Origin: Limanda limanda
Lineage: Eukaryota; Chordata; Actinopteri; Pleuronectiformes; Pleuronectidae
DNA length: 64,000 nt
Direction: 5' to 3'
NCBI RefSeq assembly: GCF_963576545.1
Contig: NC_083639.1
Span: 15,564,118 to 15,628,117 of the forward strand
Shown here one piece after another: positions 44,301-58,929 of the stretch. Both the position numbers and the translations under genes were made by a program. Numbering within the stretch: position 1 is the first letter of the stretch; the number at the start of each line of letters is the position of its first letter. A model generated the notes under the pieces. That model saw only the letters and a list, made by a program, of their open reading frames with translations. It ran no database searches and was not told the origin of the DNA.

Positions 44301-47300
44301 ACAAAGGAAAAAACTGAATTACCTAATTTACAAACTATATATATTTATATTATTTATGGCAGAATGAACGAAAACCACTCTTCAGTAAAAGACACATGAA
44401 GGCCCCCGATTCTAAGTGTCATGTCTTGAGGAAGCCAGGTATCACTCATCACCTGCCCAACAGTATTGGTAGAGACATGGTGAGTGGTCAGGCATGAGGA
44501 AAGGTTGAACAAAGCAAAGTACAATACACTCACGGCATCAGACTGAACTGAAGGTTCACCTTTCAGGACAGTGACCCTTATCATACAGCCAAGATAGCAC
44601 AGGTGTATTTAAGGGGAACTATTTGGATATCCATGAGTGGCCCAGCCAGAAACCTGACTTGAACCTAGTTAAACTTCTCTGTAGAGACCTGGAAATGGCT
44701 GTCCAACAACAGTCCTCATCGAGCCTGACAGAGCTGGGGAGGATCTGTAGAGAAGAGTGACAGAAAATCCCCTAATCCAGGTGTGCAAAGCTTGTTGCAT
44801 CATCCCCAAAAAAGAAGAGACTGTAATCCCTGTCAAAGGTGCTTCAATTTAGAAATTAGTTAAAAGTCTGAATACCTATCTCAATGTGATTTTTTTCCCC
44901 TTTGAAAAAAATAGAAGATTTCTGAAATTATGTTTTCACTTAGTCATTTTGGGGTATTGAGTTTAGACTAATGAGGGAAAATTGTAAGTATTTGAGCATA
45001 AGCCTGCAGCATAGAAAAAAGATGGAGTTGTTTGAATCCTTTTTGAATGCACTGTAAAAGAGAAAAACAACAAATTGAAGTTGATTCCTCAGTGATAGCT
45101 CCGAATATGTTTATTTTCACAAATACTCCACACTCCATGCTATGTATATTTTGTAAGGGCTGCGGTTATTTGTGTGTGGGAGAGACACTAGCTTTTTGAC
45201 AGTGAGTAACCTTTGGATTGCTGGCTTGGCCCTTCCCTGGTTCTTATCACTAGGACATGTTTTCTGCGGTGAGTGGAGCCTGGGGAGTAATACACACTTG
45301 CATGTTCAGACTATTAACACATGTATGTGCATATATTGTATCACAATGAGACATTCCTATTTTTCTTCTTTTTTAGATTATGAAAAAAATGTGCCATCAT
45401 GCTGTCATTACTCTCTCTTGTGCTGTTACAGTGTTAGGTCAGCTAATGACAGATGCTTAGGTGTAGATGCAAATTCCAACTGGGGCACTTGGCGAACACA
45501 GGTCTATTTTATTTGCCCTTTCATGACTTGTGCCCTGTCTGCTTTATTCTTCCCCTGTGTACAGACATGCCCATATTCGGCCAGTGTCCCGCACAGGACG
45601 ACTTCTACCTGGTGATGTGCAGCCACTGTGGTCAAGTAGTCAAGCCCCAAGCCTTCCAAGCACACTACGGTAAGCATCAATCCCATGCACACAAATACAT
45701 GCATGTATATGTTCAGTCATATTTCATGATAACACCATACAGACTTTGCTTTAATAGTTTGAGAATATTATAGATCATTAGAGAGCAAAGCCGTTATCCG
45801 ACATGGACTCGATGGGGATTCTTCGGGCAGACGCGCACAGAAAAATCTCAGAATCGGTTGAGGCAAATGGTGGCATCCGGGTGAAACATGCAGGAGGCAG
45901 GATATGACGTATAAATTCCTCTGTGGAGATCATATGTTTCTGCTTACAGCAAATCGGCACTGGCGTCAGCACTCATTGGCTTTCCAAGTTGACATTATTG
46001 TCTGTGTCTTCTACCGGTGATGCCTGAGATAGTTGTATTATTCGTGGTCATCAATGCGCCCAGTCCGCCGTGGGGAATCCTCCGGTTAACCCCCTGCTGT
46101 ATTCTCCAGCTTTAATTAGGGGAGCCTAATAAAAGCCCCTGATGTAACATGAAGTATATTCCATGTGTAGAAACCCTATACTCATCCTGTACACCACTAC
46201 AAGGCTGGTGGTGTTATTTCCCACAATACCACACCCTGTGGTATAACGTTTCCTTCTACCTGTTTATTCCCTCACCACTTTTCCTTCTCCACACTGCAAC
46301 CTGAGAGGGGACTCATAGACTTTGATTTATTTATTTGTTTGACTCACTATAACACTTGTGTGTGTTTACAATTTCCCTGTCAATATTTGATGTGGCTCTC
46401 TCAGTCTTACTAGTAGTTTAGTTTTTTGCAGTTACAGCTAAGATCAGATTTCGAGTCAGGGATGTGCATGTGTGCCTCTCAGTGTGTGCATTTCCAATGC
46501 AGAGATAGTTCAGCTGGATGTTTGACCTGAGTGGTAAAGTAAAGCGATGAATTCTTGATCTTTGAATGCAGTGATTGCATAACTGCGAATCACGTTGCAT
46601 TTGAATGTGTTCACAAACCTCCCCAGTCACAGCAAGAAATGAACTGTCCTTGTCAATGTAAGGCTGAATGTTGATGTTACACCTGCGTTGTATTTAACGT
46701 AAAGATTTGTTTTAGTCTTTGAAAGTCAAGCAGACAGGAATTGTTATTCATTTCACAGGACACAATTATAACCAACATCTGGTGATTTCAGCTCTTATTA
46801 ACATCATTTGTTGTTCCTACACTTTCAGCATCTTAATCTGAAATCTCAGATACTATTCTCTTTCTCATAACATGGATCCTGTTTGCCCTAAATGAGGATT
46901 GAAATTTAGACACCGAACTCATCTCAGTGGTGCATTTTTTCCATGCTGTTAGACAGCAATTACAGTTGTCAAGGTCAGCCACAAGAGGGAGGTATAACAG
47001 CACATGGCTCAAAGATGAACTGTTCTAACACATGTGTCAACACTCAAAACAATAGGACTCCTCCCACAATGCGGAACAATATAGACAAATACTGTCTGGA
47101 CTACACTATTAATTGTGTACTACAACTTCCAGTTGAGTTTTCTTACCTGCATTACAGTTCCTCGAAAGTAAAACCATACTGACAATATCACAGCAGGTGG
47201 CCGAGCTCATCTTGCACAGCCTGGTATTGTTGATGAAGACTGTACACAATCTGATCAGTGCAGTAGAAGCACCCAGGATGAATAGTGATCTGACAGTCTG

Positions 47301-50300
47301 TTTTGTAGACAATGGTTTCCTCTGTTTTTGTAATGTGCTCATACACAACAACCATGTGTTTCCTCTTTTTCTCTCATGTAAGACTACATAAGAAGTCAAG
47401 TGGCACTCAGCAGTGGGCTTACCTCTGCCAAACCCATAAAGTTCTACACGTAATTGTCCAGCTCTTATTAGAGATAAATACAAAAGGATGAATGTGCAAA
47501 CTCACAGGAAAAGCTTCTCCTAAACTATCTGGTCCTAAACTAATTTAACATGTTATTTTTCTGTAATGTAAAATTCAATTAAACATTTTCAACATTGATT
47601 GTCAAGATAAAAATGGCATATATCAAGTGATAGATATTAACCTTAGTCAATATTATTTATTTGAGTTTTATATTTATCTTTATTTACATTTGAGAGGTTG
47701 ATAAGATACGACAAGGTTATGTTTTTCTCTGCTTTGAAATTACATTTTTTGTTTGTAAATGTTTTTGAAACTTTATAAATTATCAAAGCAGTTGGATAGA
47801 TACTTTTTCTTTTGATTTACTAAAGATTCAGCTCCAAAGTGGAACAGTGTAAAACCAAGTGAAATTCAGTGGTGCTGCTCTATGTGGCCGAGCAGAGCAG
47901 CAGTGCTCTTGCTGTGATTTCCCTCCCGTCTTCCTCTTTCTGATGTCATTATGGGACGACCACATGTGGCGTTAACTCAGGGCAAAGGCACTGATCTCAG
48001 CGCCATGGAGAAGGTCTCGATAAGACTTTAGCAGCCTTCTTTGAGCACAGATGTCTCCCGTTAGGTGTTTGCGCTCTTCGGCTACGGCTGATCCCAGCAG
48101 GGGTGACACTCACCGCAGAACGGGAAGCCAGAAGCTCGGCTGCCGTTGTATGCATTCATTTATAAACATGTTGAACAAAGACTTGTCTCCTCACTGCTCC
48201 GCTCAGACACGAGGCCTTGGCTAAACAAACACTAAGGCTTGAATCATGTACCTTGAGCTTAAATAAAGACGAACTAACCACAGTCTATTATCATTTTTGC
48301 GATGAGAACATTGTTATTATTTAATATAAAACATTGTGTCTTCAGAGACTGCAGTAAGGCCACTTACACGTTGATGTAGACTCCCAGAGGCAGGGATTCC
48401 CCTTAGCACCATGATAACAGTTTGAGAGTGTGAATCAGGACATTAAGGCTCCTCCTATTCCTTGTGTCTGTCTTATCCCACCAGAACATTTTACTTGAGA
48501 TCTTTTTTCCCGTCTTCTGGTGCTGTTGGTGCCTGCTCGCCTCTCTGAACCTCACTGAGTGTCGTGCTGGGGTTTCCTGGTGTGAGTTTGTGTGTATGCT
48601 GAGATGTTGACTGCGACTGGAATAGGACAAGATACCAGGGGAACCAGGGAGGGTTAGGGCTAAGAAAGGCTTTAGGGGGTATTTTGCCACTTAGAAGTGA
48701 GAGGGAAAACTAATGTCGTGTGATGACTATGTAATGAATTGGTGTGTCGAGAGAGGCCCTCAGGTGACAAGAGGGCACTCTTTATTTCTACTTTTTCCTC
48801 CCTGAAAAGGGAAATTGGAGGAAAGCTAAACAGGATGAAGGTGTGTGTGTTTTTGTGTTTACGGCTGAGGGAGATGGGGGAATGATGGCTCTCTGTGTGC
48901 ATGTGTATTCGTATCCCCTTTACTGTGTCTGCAGCAGAAAGCTTGTCAGCAGATCACCTGCTGAGACTAAACTTTGGCTGCCAGCCCACTTTCCAGCTAC
49001 ACCACAGAGTTAGCTCAGTAAAACGTTTGCTAACTAGGCCCACACTTCGTCCTGGTAACTATCAAAACCAGTTAGTGCTCCTGAGGTTGTGTCCTCTGGC
49101 GTTCTGTAATCATTGCATGCGTGCGTATGCCTGCGTGTGTGCGTCCGCTTTCCCCCCTCAAAATCCTTTTATAGCAATGAACTTCTTATATTGATGAATT
49201 TGGCCCGGGACAAACGTGATCACTACAAGCTGTTTCCATTGTACTAGAATTTTGTCAGGAGGCTGCATGAAATTTTACGGCGGCGCCAGCTCGCAATTCT
49301 CTATGTAGGTAAAACCCTGACTGTGAAATAAGCTTTTGTTGTGGAACAGTATTGGAAGTTTCAATACCATTATTTTAATTGTGCAATTTTCATTGCTCTT
49401 ACTTAAAGAGCAATACATGAGACCTGTGTTTTGATATATGAGATATATAATTTTGAAGGCAAGCACTTGGTGATATGCGTTTATTTATTTCCTCCTTCTA
49501 TTTTTGTCTTTCTATCCACAAGTCAGTTTTGACCTAACCTTTTCTGCTGTCATCCTGCTTTTCATCAGTGTGCACAGCAACTGTTGTAAGAAGCTCAGGC
49601 AGGAAGTGAAGCTCTTGACCTGTTAGCTGTTTCGGTCGAGTTGGCATGAATCACAAACGCTACTTATTTGTTGTCTTGTTAAACTACTCACTACTGTCAG
49701 AGAAAGATATCATGTACTCATGTGTTTTCCTGTTTCTCCTGACTAGTGGCCCACTTACTTACACATCTACACTCACAGACTCGTCTGTTACGGCGTAAGA
49801 TCAAAGCTTTGTGACATCTGATGCTGATCATCTAGATTTGTATTATTCGATTATCTATCTATAACTTCTATGTTTTAATACCGGCCTTGTTTATACTACT
49901 CTGCAGAGAGAAGACATAGTTCAGCCAGCAAGCCAGCCTCCACCTCGCCCTTCCCCGTGTCAGGCAGGAACCGGAGCAGCACTGGGCTTGGGCCTGGGCT
50001 GAGCTCGGGGTCTGTAGCTGGGGTGACGACTGGAGGCATCCTTGGCCGACCCTCAACTGCTGGATCCAGCTTGTCCTCTTCGACCTCCTCCTCGACCTCT
50101 AATCCCAAACTCCTCAAACCAGCCAAAGAGAAGCTGCCAGGCACTCAGCGAAGAACCCCCTTTCCACCTTTCAGAATGCTCCCGCCAGATAAGACTCAGT
50201 AAGTTTCACTGTTATGCAATTTTGTGTTTCGCTAGGGTTTCACGAAATTGTGACGTGTATATATATCCTATATATAGTATATAGTGTAGCATTATGAATT

Positions 50301-53300
50301 TTTCCCACTGATGGGCAATGTTCATTTACTGACCATTATCTGTTATAATGTACTATTTAGTAGATACCTGTATGTCTCTTAATGTTTTTCATATTAATTT
50401 CAGCAAGATAAAACTTCTGTTTCCTGTTTAAGAAGTGATTTCCAGGAGTGTAGCATTAACCAGGGCTAGCAAAAATTTCAGCAATTTGACAATAGTAACC
50501 TGGAAAGGTCCACAAGTAAAAAGGCTACGTGTCTCGAATACATTAGCAGTAGGCCATACTACAATAAAAGCAAACACCACTTTCATACTGGGTTAGTAGC
50601 ATACAGCTATATATTTTTTTATATGCCCGGATATCGGACCAGTACTCTATATCGACTGATACACAAAGTCCAGTTTTCATACCAATGGGATCTTGTTTAC
50701 ATGTGCAAGCATACACAATAAAACACAAGGGTTCACACATCACCATACTCCTGTTGTGGCCTCGATGTCATTTTTCTCATATACAGTAGAGCGATCATTT
50801 TAAAACTCTGAACTCCCCCAACTCCTAAAGGTTGTGATGTTACGTCGCCCTACAGCTTTATAGACATTCAGATGCAGATTAAACACAAATATAGCTACTG
50901 CTGTGGTAAAGACCTGTATGATGTCATTTATTACTAAAATCTGTATTTCTGACAAAGTAATACATGTAAACACTTCTTTGGGATTAATAATTGATCTTAT
51001 TAGTTTCATGTTTTGTCCTCCCAGCTCCATTCATACGTGTGCTTCTGTCTCTTACCATGCGTTTCTCACCGGCTCAGTGTTTCTAACTCTCAGCTTCCTC
51101 CTCGCTGCCCTCTTCATCTCTGTAACCTTCTCTTCCAGCCTCACCCCGGCTGTCAAGGTGGAGAAGATGCACCTGAGGGTGGACTCGTCAGCTAAGCTGG
51201 TGCAGGCCCCACCTGCCCCCACCACCACCCCATCCTCCTCCACATCCTCCTCTAGCACCACTGTGAGCTCCAACACTACCACCATCACCACCTCATCATC
51301 AGCCCTTAAACCAGGCCTTAACTGTCCCTCCATACCAAAGCCTCCGTCACTGACCCTGGGTCAGATCCCCAACGGCAAGGGCCACCTCTCGGCCCTCTCA
51401 GACAAGAAGCAGGACAGCAGCAGTGCCAGTAGCAGACGCCACCCCAGCAGGAAAGTAAATGGTGAGCGAGATGTTTCATAAACACTATTGTTGTTTTGTA
51501 CTGTTATAAATTATATTTAGAATATGGTTTATATCTTGTATAAGCACTGATGATAACACAACCTAACCTATGCAACTCCTGATTTGACACATTGTAAGTA
51601 ACAGTTCTTCCTCATTCTTGTGCTGTGCCTTCAGAACGTGAGTTCAATGCAGATATCCACTGTGGCGTTGTGGATATTACAGCTCGGAAAACATGCACAA
51701 GATCTCTAACATGCAAGGTAACTAGTCGATTTTCTGTGTAGTGAACTCTTGAAGTAACTGTCCATTATTTAAAACCTAAAGCTGGCAGTCATCTACATTT
51801 CTTGTTATCAACAAATCTATTAAAGGTACAAATCCCTGAGGTGGGATCTTAATTTGAATGTCTTCACTATTTGTGTAAGGAGCGGTAGAGAAATGGTGAT
51901 ACTGGAGTTTATGCTACTATTTTCCCATTTTTCAAATAACATGTAAGCATCAAGCCTCTTTATAGGTGTTCTCTTTGTTAAGAGAAAATTAAAGTTCAGC
52001 GTTTCTTAAGCTGCTTTCAGAACCCATATGGGAATACAGCGAAAGAGTGGAAATAAATGGGGGGGGGGGGGGAAATGTCAACGAGGAAGACAGCAAAATG
52101 TTTAGTGTTTTGAGCCGAATCTGGTGTAAATGTGCTTTAAACATAAACACGGGCTTAATTAATGCATCGTGTTCTGCCTCATGCATGCTCCATCTACCCA
52201 GGTGCAACTCCTGGTGTCACTGTTCCGTACTTATTCCTTACGTATTGTGAAAGGCAAATTCTAGAAAATTCTATTTTCAGTTTTAGATGCATGTTGTCTA
52301 CTGCTGTGGTTTGGTACTGACTGCATCACCACACAGCCCCTATACAGCGGACGTAATGATGGTATATGTCATGCAGTGCAATTGTGTTGCTTGTTGATAT
52401 TGGTTTAATAGGTTTTTGGATGACAATGTTATTATGTCATGATTATTAATAAACAATGGTCTTATTCTTGATGTTAAAATGGTTATGATCGTTTTCAGCA
52501 AAGTTTTAAACATGTATCAAAACAGAGGCCCTCATTCTAACCAAAGCGACCCTCTACTCTGCCAACAATAGTGACCTTTGACCTTTCCAATATCACAACA
52601 GACACATTCCTTAAGCCAGCGAAGGGCGGTGCCAGGGCGGAGGAAGCGCTTTGACACATTGCTGGCGGAGCACAAGAACAGAGCAAGGGACAGAGACCTC
52701 AATCCACCCCATTCCCAGCAAAACCCCCCTCTCAGGGACCCACACCCCCCCTCCAACCTCGCCACTGCCCATGACCCGCACCAGGGGGCTCATGGCAACG
52801 GCCCTGCCCCAGAAGCCACTAAGCCTTTGCCACTCTGCAAGCCCAAATTTAGTCCTGGTCTTCCACGGTGAGTTTTCAGCCACACATGCTCCTGTATTTT
52901 AGTTTATGCTTGTATCGTGTGTAGTGGCATCAGACGAATTTGGTAACAATTTTGGCATTTTAGCGGTTAGATCTCTGAGTTTTTCACAGTTGAAAATGAT
53001 CTTCCTACTTCTACCATCAGACTAAACAGCAGTCACGGAGTTGGCACCCCTGGAGACCCTGCGGTAGTCCACGAATCACCACACCATCCCCAAAGTACCC
53101 CCGATGGGTTTTCCCGACCCTCGAGTGATGAGGGCGAGAACGAGGAGCGGGAGGAAAACACTGACAAACTGGACTGTCATTATTCAGGTTATCACCCTCG
53201 ACCGGCAGCTGTAAGTGATCCCTACCATCGCTGATAGGTGTCATAGACATCTTTTCTTTTTTATAACAGTAACTGCCATGAAGGATTCATGAATCGATCT

Positions 53301-55835
53301 GTGCCACCTCTCTTTTCCCAGCACTGTACCTTTGGAAGTCGACTGCTTGGAAGAGGCTTCTATTCGTTTGACCGGCGATGGGACAAAGCTCGATGTGCAA
53401 TTACCACAATGATGGACAAGCATGTCAACTCTCAGATGTGGAAGTAAGTCTGCTCAGCTCAGATTCTTCAGAGTAATACTGCGGGAGGAAGAAGCATCAA
53501 AAAAGTGCATTTTTAAAATACATATTTAAAAAGTTACATCATGTTTACTCAGATGGAGAAAATAACGAACAATCGTTTGTCTTGTGGACAGAATTTCAAC
53601 TTGTTTACAGGAATATCTAATGTACGAAATGTTTTCCTTATTGCAGGAAAATCCCATTGGCCTTGGAGAACTCCTCCTCCGTTGCACCTACCCATAGGAC
53701 AAGCACAAATTCCCATGGTAGCACTCCCTCCTCAGGCTTCCTGGGCCCCCCTGCCACCTTGCCCCAGACTCCTTATAGCCAATCATACGAGGGCAAATCT
53801 GTGCTCTCCTATGGGACCACCTTAAATGCCCGTAGCTCCCCACAGGGTGGGGCTGAGCACCCGGCCTACGGCACTACGCAGGCCCGACAAGTGTCTTCGT
53901 TGCCGCAGATGCCTTCAGCCCACTCGTCCTCATCTTCTTCTTCAGTTTCTTCCCTAGCCTCAGGCCGGGCGCTCAAGTCCCGCTCCTCCAGCAGCAGCAC
54001 TACCAAGTCATCATCGTCCTTCAGGCCCAAGGAGATCTCCCCTGTCTCCTCCGCTTCTGTCGTCCCCAACGCCACTGGTGGGGGCAGCAGTGGAGCTAAC
54101 AGTAACATTAGCAGCCCTAGCGTCAGCGCTGGGAAGAAAAGGAAGAACAGCTCTCTCCTCTCTTCGTCCCATTGCGCCTCTGAATCCTCCTCCTCTAATG
54201 CCAACTACTCTTCCTCCTCCTCTTTCAAGAAGAACTGTGCAAATGTCGGCAGCTCAGGGAGCACCTACCACCACAGCTCATTAGGCTCTTCATCCTCATC
54301 GTCATTATCCTCCTCCCACAGCGGAGTCCACAGCGTGGGGCTTAACTGTGGCCCCAATGTGCGGACCAACTCACTAAGCCTCAAGGCCGAGCCTCCTGGA
54401 GGTTCAGTAGGAGGCTCTTCGGGGCCCCCTGCACGAGGTCCTCCCTCGGGCAGCCCGGCAGAGTCCATCAAGCGTATGAGTGTGGTAATGAACAGCAGTG
54501 ACTCCACCCTTTCCCTGGGGCCCTTTGTCCACCACCAGTCCTCATCTGACCACCACACCAGCTTCAGCCACCACACCTCAGACGGGCGCCTGGAGGGCAA
54601 GAAGCGCAAAAGCTCTCCTGTCTCCAGCAGCATTAATAGCGGAGGTGGGGGAGGAGGGCTGGGAGTAGGAGGAGGGGGACCTGGACCTGGTAGACCCAAA
54701 GTGGCCAAGTCACCCGCCATTAACAACATCCATGGGAAACATGGTCGGAGCATTCCAGGGACGCCAGGGCTGCCAAACAACTCACATCTACATCAGGTGT
54801 GTTCAGTTTTCTGCACCATCCAGGATGTGTTTTAATTCACTACAGAGCAAAACTTGCTATTCCATGGAGATTAATCTGTTTAAATTAACGATTTGTCACA
54901 TTTAACAGTATGTGACCGTGTTTATGAAACAACAGTTCCTTGTTTGAACGAAAAACAAATTGTCTGGGAAATCCCATTAATCGTTTAGTCATTATTCAAT
55001 CAGCAGTGCCAAACTTTCATTATCTCCAGGTTTTCTGCTTCATTTGGCACTTAAGCTGTTCAACTGTCATGCCACACAAGCAATTTGATGTCGCCTTGGG
55101 CTATGGGAACTTTGTGTTTTGATATTTTACATAGAAAAATCTATGTGATTAATGCTCTGCTATTGTTTGTATCTACTATGGATTGAAGCACATACTCAAG
55201 TCAGTTATATGAGCCTACTTAAGCAGTCAATTCATCTACTAAGATTCAAATGCATCTGGCTATTAAAGGGAATGAGAGATTGCACTGTGGTTTGTTTATT
55301 GTAGTAAAAACCCAGAGCTGGACCTTGTATTCCTCCTTTAACCTAGCAAAAGTGGATTTGGTCATGCCCTTGAGCTGAGATGTTTAAATTGTGCCCTCAG
55401 TTAAAGTAGCAGGAGACATGTCATGGCCAAAGAGAGTATTCGTTTGGATCCAAATTTCAAGTGCAGCACAGAAATAGTTCTTAATAGTGCAATGAATTGA
55501 TAAATAGAGCCGTGCATGTGATGATTTCAGTGACTTCAAGTGGATTCAGGTAGTTGGGCAAATTTCTAAAAAATACTGACCGACGACTTGTCTCACATGT
55601 TTGTCTACAAAAATCGAGCGTGGTGGCAAATAAACACATTTGTGTATGTTCAAGAAAAAAAATACACTTTGTTTGTGATAAGGTTTTTCCAGTAGAATAA
55701 CTCCACTGAAGTATAAAGTGGTGAATGGCACTACCACAGCCAATTTATATTTGTCTAGATTATGTTTCGCTGATTAAAAGCATTTTAATCAAGTACTTTT
55801 TTCTCCTTCCTCCGCAGCCAAAGGCTCGTCCCTGA
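38302..55835 (+). CDS. atxn7: Ataxin-7, SAGA deubiquitinase-module subunit, 11 coding exons
   Basis: Exons: 38302-38509, 38709-38777, 45565-45669, 49907-50198, 51139-51461, 51635-51717, 52602-52867, 53021-53210, 53322-53443, 53647-54796, 55818-55835. All phases agree; 941 aa (human about 892). The start [12 protein letters not shown], the atypical zinc finger near residues 95-135 ([26 protein letters not shown]), and the SCA7 domain from about 333 ([39 protein letters not shown]) identify it. A later cysteine/histidine block ([21 protein letters not shown]) precedes a long serine-rich tail with [20 protein letters not shown] and the end HQPKARP. Ataxin-7 anchors the deubiquitinase module to SAGA in the nucleus. 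The N-terminal polyglutamine is only [10 protein letters not shown]. Exon 11 (1150 nt) encodes most of the tail. Confidence 0.95.
38778..40980 (+). other. atxn7 intron after coding exon 2, first part
   Basis: Non-coding. At 40615-40730 it holds GATCACAAGTGCACAGCTC and CACTTGTGATCGGATTT, loosely inverted words that may be part of an unnamed repeat. Confidence 0.35.
40985..41530 (+). mobile_element. PIF/Harbinger-derived fragment in atxn7 intron
   Basis: The frame from 41301 reads EIDDEYQYL, a stop, then [20 protein letters not shown], which fits the N-terminal region of HARBI1-like transposases (DDEY..., RMS..TFD.LL..I..LI). The left edge TTAGGCCAGAGATGTACTTG (about 40971) looks like a Harbinger terminus after a TTA site. 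The catalytic part is missing and no right terminus is clear, so this is a dead fragment. Confidence 0.5.
41540..44190 (+). other. atxn7 intron, middle part
   Basis: No gene found. A 183-codon frame at 42079-42630 is made of low-complexity pyrimidine-rich sequence and resembles no family. Confidence 0.4.
44199..45056 (+). mobile_element. Tc1/mariner remnant in atxn7 intron
   Basis: The left end CAGTGCATTCAGAAAGTATT and the right end TTTTTGAATGCACTGTA are inverted termini of a fish Tc1-like family. Inside, 44637-44760 reads [20 protein letters not shown] and [18 protein letters not shown], matching the end of Tc1 transposase (SPDLNPIENLWRDLK), with stops and frameshifts before it. The copy is 858 bp, about half of a full element, and is inactive. 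Confidence 0.75.
45670..49906 (+). other. atxn7 intron after the zinc-finger exon
   Basis: 4.2 kb, no gene or clear transposon. GA/CT-rich and AT-rich patches only. Confidence 0.45.
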
Positions 55836-58800
55836 CAGCGGTGCCTGGCTCCAGTGTATGGACCCGGCACACCGACAGGGAAGAGTCCGGAGCGGTCGGC
55901 ACGCTGCTCGGGACTGAACGAGGCCTTTTAAAGACAAACCCACATTACTCTCAGCTTCCCACAATCCTCAGGGTGGAGATGATCTGGACTGCCCAGTGAA
56001 GTCATGTGGTCCTTACTAATTCTCCCAAAGCCATGCGTGTTTGTATGTGTGTGTGTGGGTGTGTGTGTTGGGCATGGTGGCACTGTATAAGGTTAGGAAA
56101 GCAGCATGGTGCACAAGGGGTCTAATGAGCGAGCCAAGTGACCCCCCCCTTCTCCACGTGAGTGTTGTCCCAGTATTCTGAGAGGTCTTCCTGTCTGGTT
56201 GGACATAAGAGAAACGACAGCAGCAGCCATGGGTCTCTTGAGCGGGGCTGTAAAGCTCATTGGTTCAGGTTAAGGGCTGCAGCAACAAGCTGTCAACAAT
56301 GCCGAGCAACTGGGGGGGGGGGGGGGAGACAAACCGGCCTCTTCCGTTAGGATGTGTGTGAATGTGCGTGAGTGTGTAGGAGTATTTTTCTCATGTCAGA
56401 TTCTGCTGGACTACTGGAATATCCAACTTAATTACACCCCCAGCGCCTGATCTCAGAAGCCTTTGGAACAAGAGCAGGAGGAGCAGCAAACTGTTACTTG
56501 CAACAACTTGAACAACACACAATCACCTTGTTGTTTCACTATCATCAGTCGGACCCTCTCTGGCGGCGACACGTCGAGTGACCTCGGGGTAACACGCAGT
56601 AGCCTGAGACAAATCTGTAAGGACGATCTGGTCAATTCTTTTTATTAACCCAGAATAATTATGCAAGTGTTACTTTTTTTATGATTTCTTATGAGCTTTT
56701 TACACTGAACTACAAAGAGTCTTTGTAGACGTGATGAAGACAGTTGTGCTTTCAAATGTGAAACGGATGCCTGATGTGCCCGGTCGATTGAATCTTTTGT
56801 CAGCGACAGAGCGAGGTTGGTATTGAGGACACCTGTTAATTGTCTGAATCTTTTCATTGTGCAGAATGATAGCCACAGCAGACCTACCCCCAACTGTGAA
56901 CAGCACTAAATAACTGCTTTCTCCACAGGCACTGCTTAGTTGTCCACAAGGCTCGCCAAAAGCTGCTACCAGCTTTGCCAACTACTTTATTACAAAAAGG
57001 TCGGCCAGGCTTGCTCATGAAGTGCGGTGATGGTGCATTGCCAGCTTACCTACAATTTTTTTTTTTTTTTTTTTTTTACCCAAACAGCTGTTTAACATCC
57101 ACTGCTGCTGTCGGCAAGATGTGAATTGTAATGTTTTCTTATTTTCCCCATATAGGGAATCAGGTATGGTACATCTTAACTGGAACAAACTTAATGCACA
57201 TCACCTGTCTTCTGTGGGTATGATTGTCCCTCCTGTGTAACCACTACCCTAAACTCTGGATGTTAAAAGGTTTCGTAGCCTTGTCAGCGTGATTTGAGGA
57301 GAGACTAGTCCCAGTGGAACAGAAAGCCAGGCGTTATACTCTATTCCTTTTGTCAAAACGGAGTCTTGAGGCAATACCTGCCTGATTTCACGTTGGGACA
57401 TTTTCTTATTTTCGCGTGGTCTCCAGTTGGTTTTAAGGTGCGAGATTCATGGAGATGGCTTCACAAGATATATTATTTCAACTTTTGGCATCACTTGTTT
57501 TTATGGAAGCTCCACTGATGTCAAGATAGTGTGGAAAAGTAGAGACCATTTTTTTTTATATCTTATTTTAGATAATTTTTTTCTCGTAGCCTCTGTATCA
57601 AACAAGTATTGAAGTATCCCTATTTGAGAATACATATTTTGTTAACAAATTGTACATAGTGAAATATGTATTTTTGCACAGGCATTTTTCGTACACGCTA
57701 AATTTTTGGTACAATTTAAAACAATACAAAACAAGAGAAAGTTGTTATTTATTTAGGAAGAAAAGACCAGATAAGAAGTCAGAGGACTATTTGAAGTGGT
57801 TCACTGCCAAGTCTATATAATGCAATACGCCTATATGTAGAAGCTGAAGCATCTCATGAATCCTGTACTGAGATCCTTTAAGGAACAGCGGTGAAGTGTC
57901 GCCACTGTAGCATGTGTCTGTGTGACAGAGGATACCTTTATTCATATTTCAAGGTCTCAATCACATGTGCTTTTACAATACATTTTACGTTGCCTATGAA
58001 TCAACACAAGGGAAAAAAAAAACAATTTGCTCTGTGACCCAGTTCGCCTGTGATTTTCAAATGTCCTGCAGGCTTGAATCTGTGCCCGTCAGCTGACTAG
58101 TTTCCATGAACTCTAGACACTTTGTAGACCATGATTGAAACACTTGTGTTGTTTTTATAAAGGCTGAAGGGACTTTCAGCCGTCACTGCAAGGAGGACAG
58201 TCCAGCTGCTCGCATCATTGTTGCCAAACAAGTAATTTGAATCACAGCTTTTAAACAAAACATCAAATTTAAGAAAGTGCCTGAATTTGTTTCACCAAGA
58301 CTGTTTGAGGACAGTATTCTTTGGGTTGTTTTACCTTACTTGAATGTTGGAAGTGTTTAGGAGTTTGCTTTTAAATCTGCCTAAGAACCCTAAATGTGGT
58401 AAAACCTGAGCTTATCAGCTGCCCAGTACAAAACACTGAGTGTTTTTTGTTTTTAATCAAAGTTTTCCAGACACGACGTTGAGGTTTTCAGTTTGCCTCA
58501 TTGTGTGGCTAAAATCCCCTGTTTACTGGGATTTGTTTACCCTCAAACTCCACTGACATCTTGACCGTTGTTTCCTGTACATGGAAACGTTTGCAAGGAT
58601 GTTTTATTTTTATCAGCACCATAGACTTGGAATGTGACAGTGAGAGACTACAGCTCGTGTCTGGGAGGAAAAATATAAAGCCACCATTCATACGATGTAC
58701 AAGTGTGTATAGATTTTTTTTTTTTGTATACATTATCAGAATCATTTTCAGCTGGACTTGTATTGGCTGCTATGTAATTCATGAACAAAACATAAGTTAG

Positions 58801-58885
58801 AATTAATATTTAAAGAAAAAAGATTGTATAGTATATTTGTTTTGTAACAAGTTTCTGTAAATAAAATAATTTATACTGCTATTTA
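55836..58885 (+). terminator. atxn7 3' UTR and poly(A) signal
   Basis: About 3 kb of non-coding sequence after the stop, with T-rich and GT-rich parts, a poly-G run near 56312 and a poly-T run near 57055-57077. AATAAA lies at 58860-58865 and no coding frame with recognisable domains interrupts the stretch, so one long 3' UTR is the simplest reading. Confidence 0.6.
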
Positions 58886-58929
58886 TATGAAATCATGTCT
58901 CTGCGTCGTTCCTTTGAGAAAAAAAAAAA

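Noticed and set aside
45172..45773. Two overlapping plus frames around the zinc-finger exon
   Set aside because: Only 45565-45669 is coding; the rest is intron read-through.
54265..54780. 171-codon minus-strand frame, Pro- and acid-rich
   Set aside because: Mirror of the serine/glycine-rich atxn7 exon 11.
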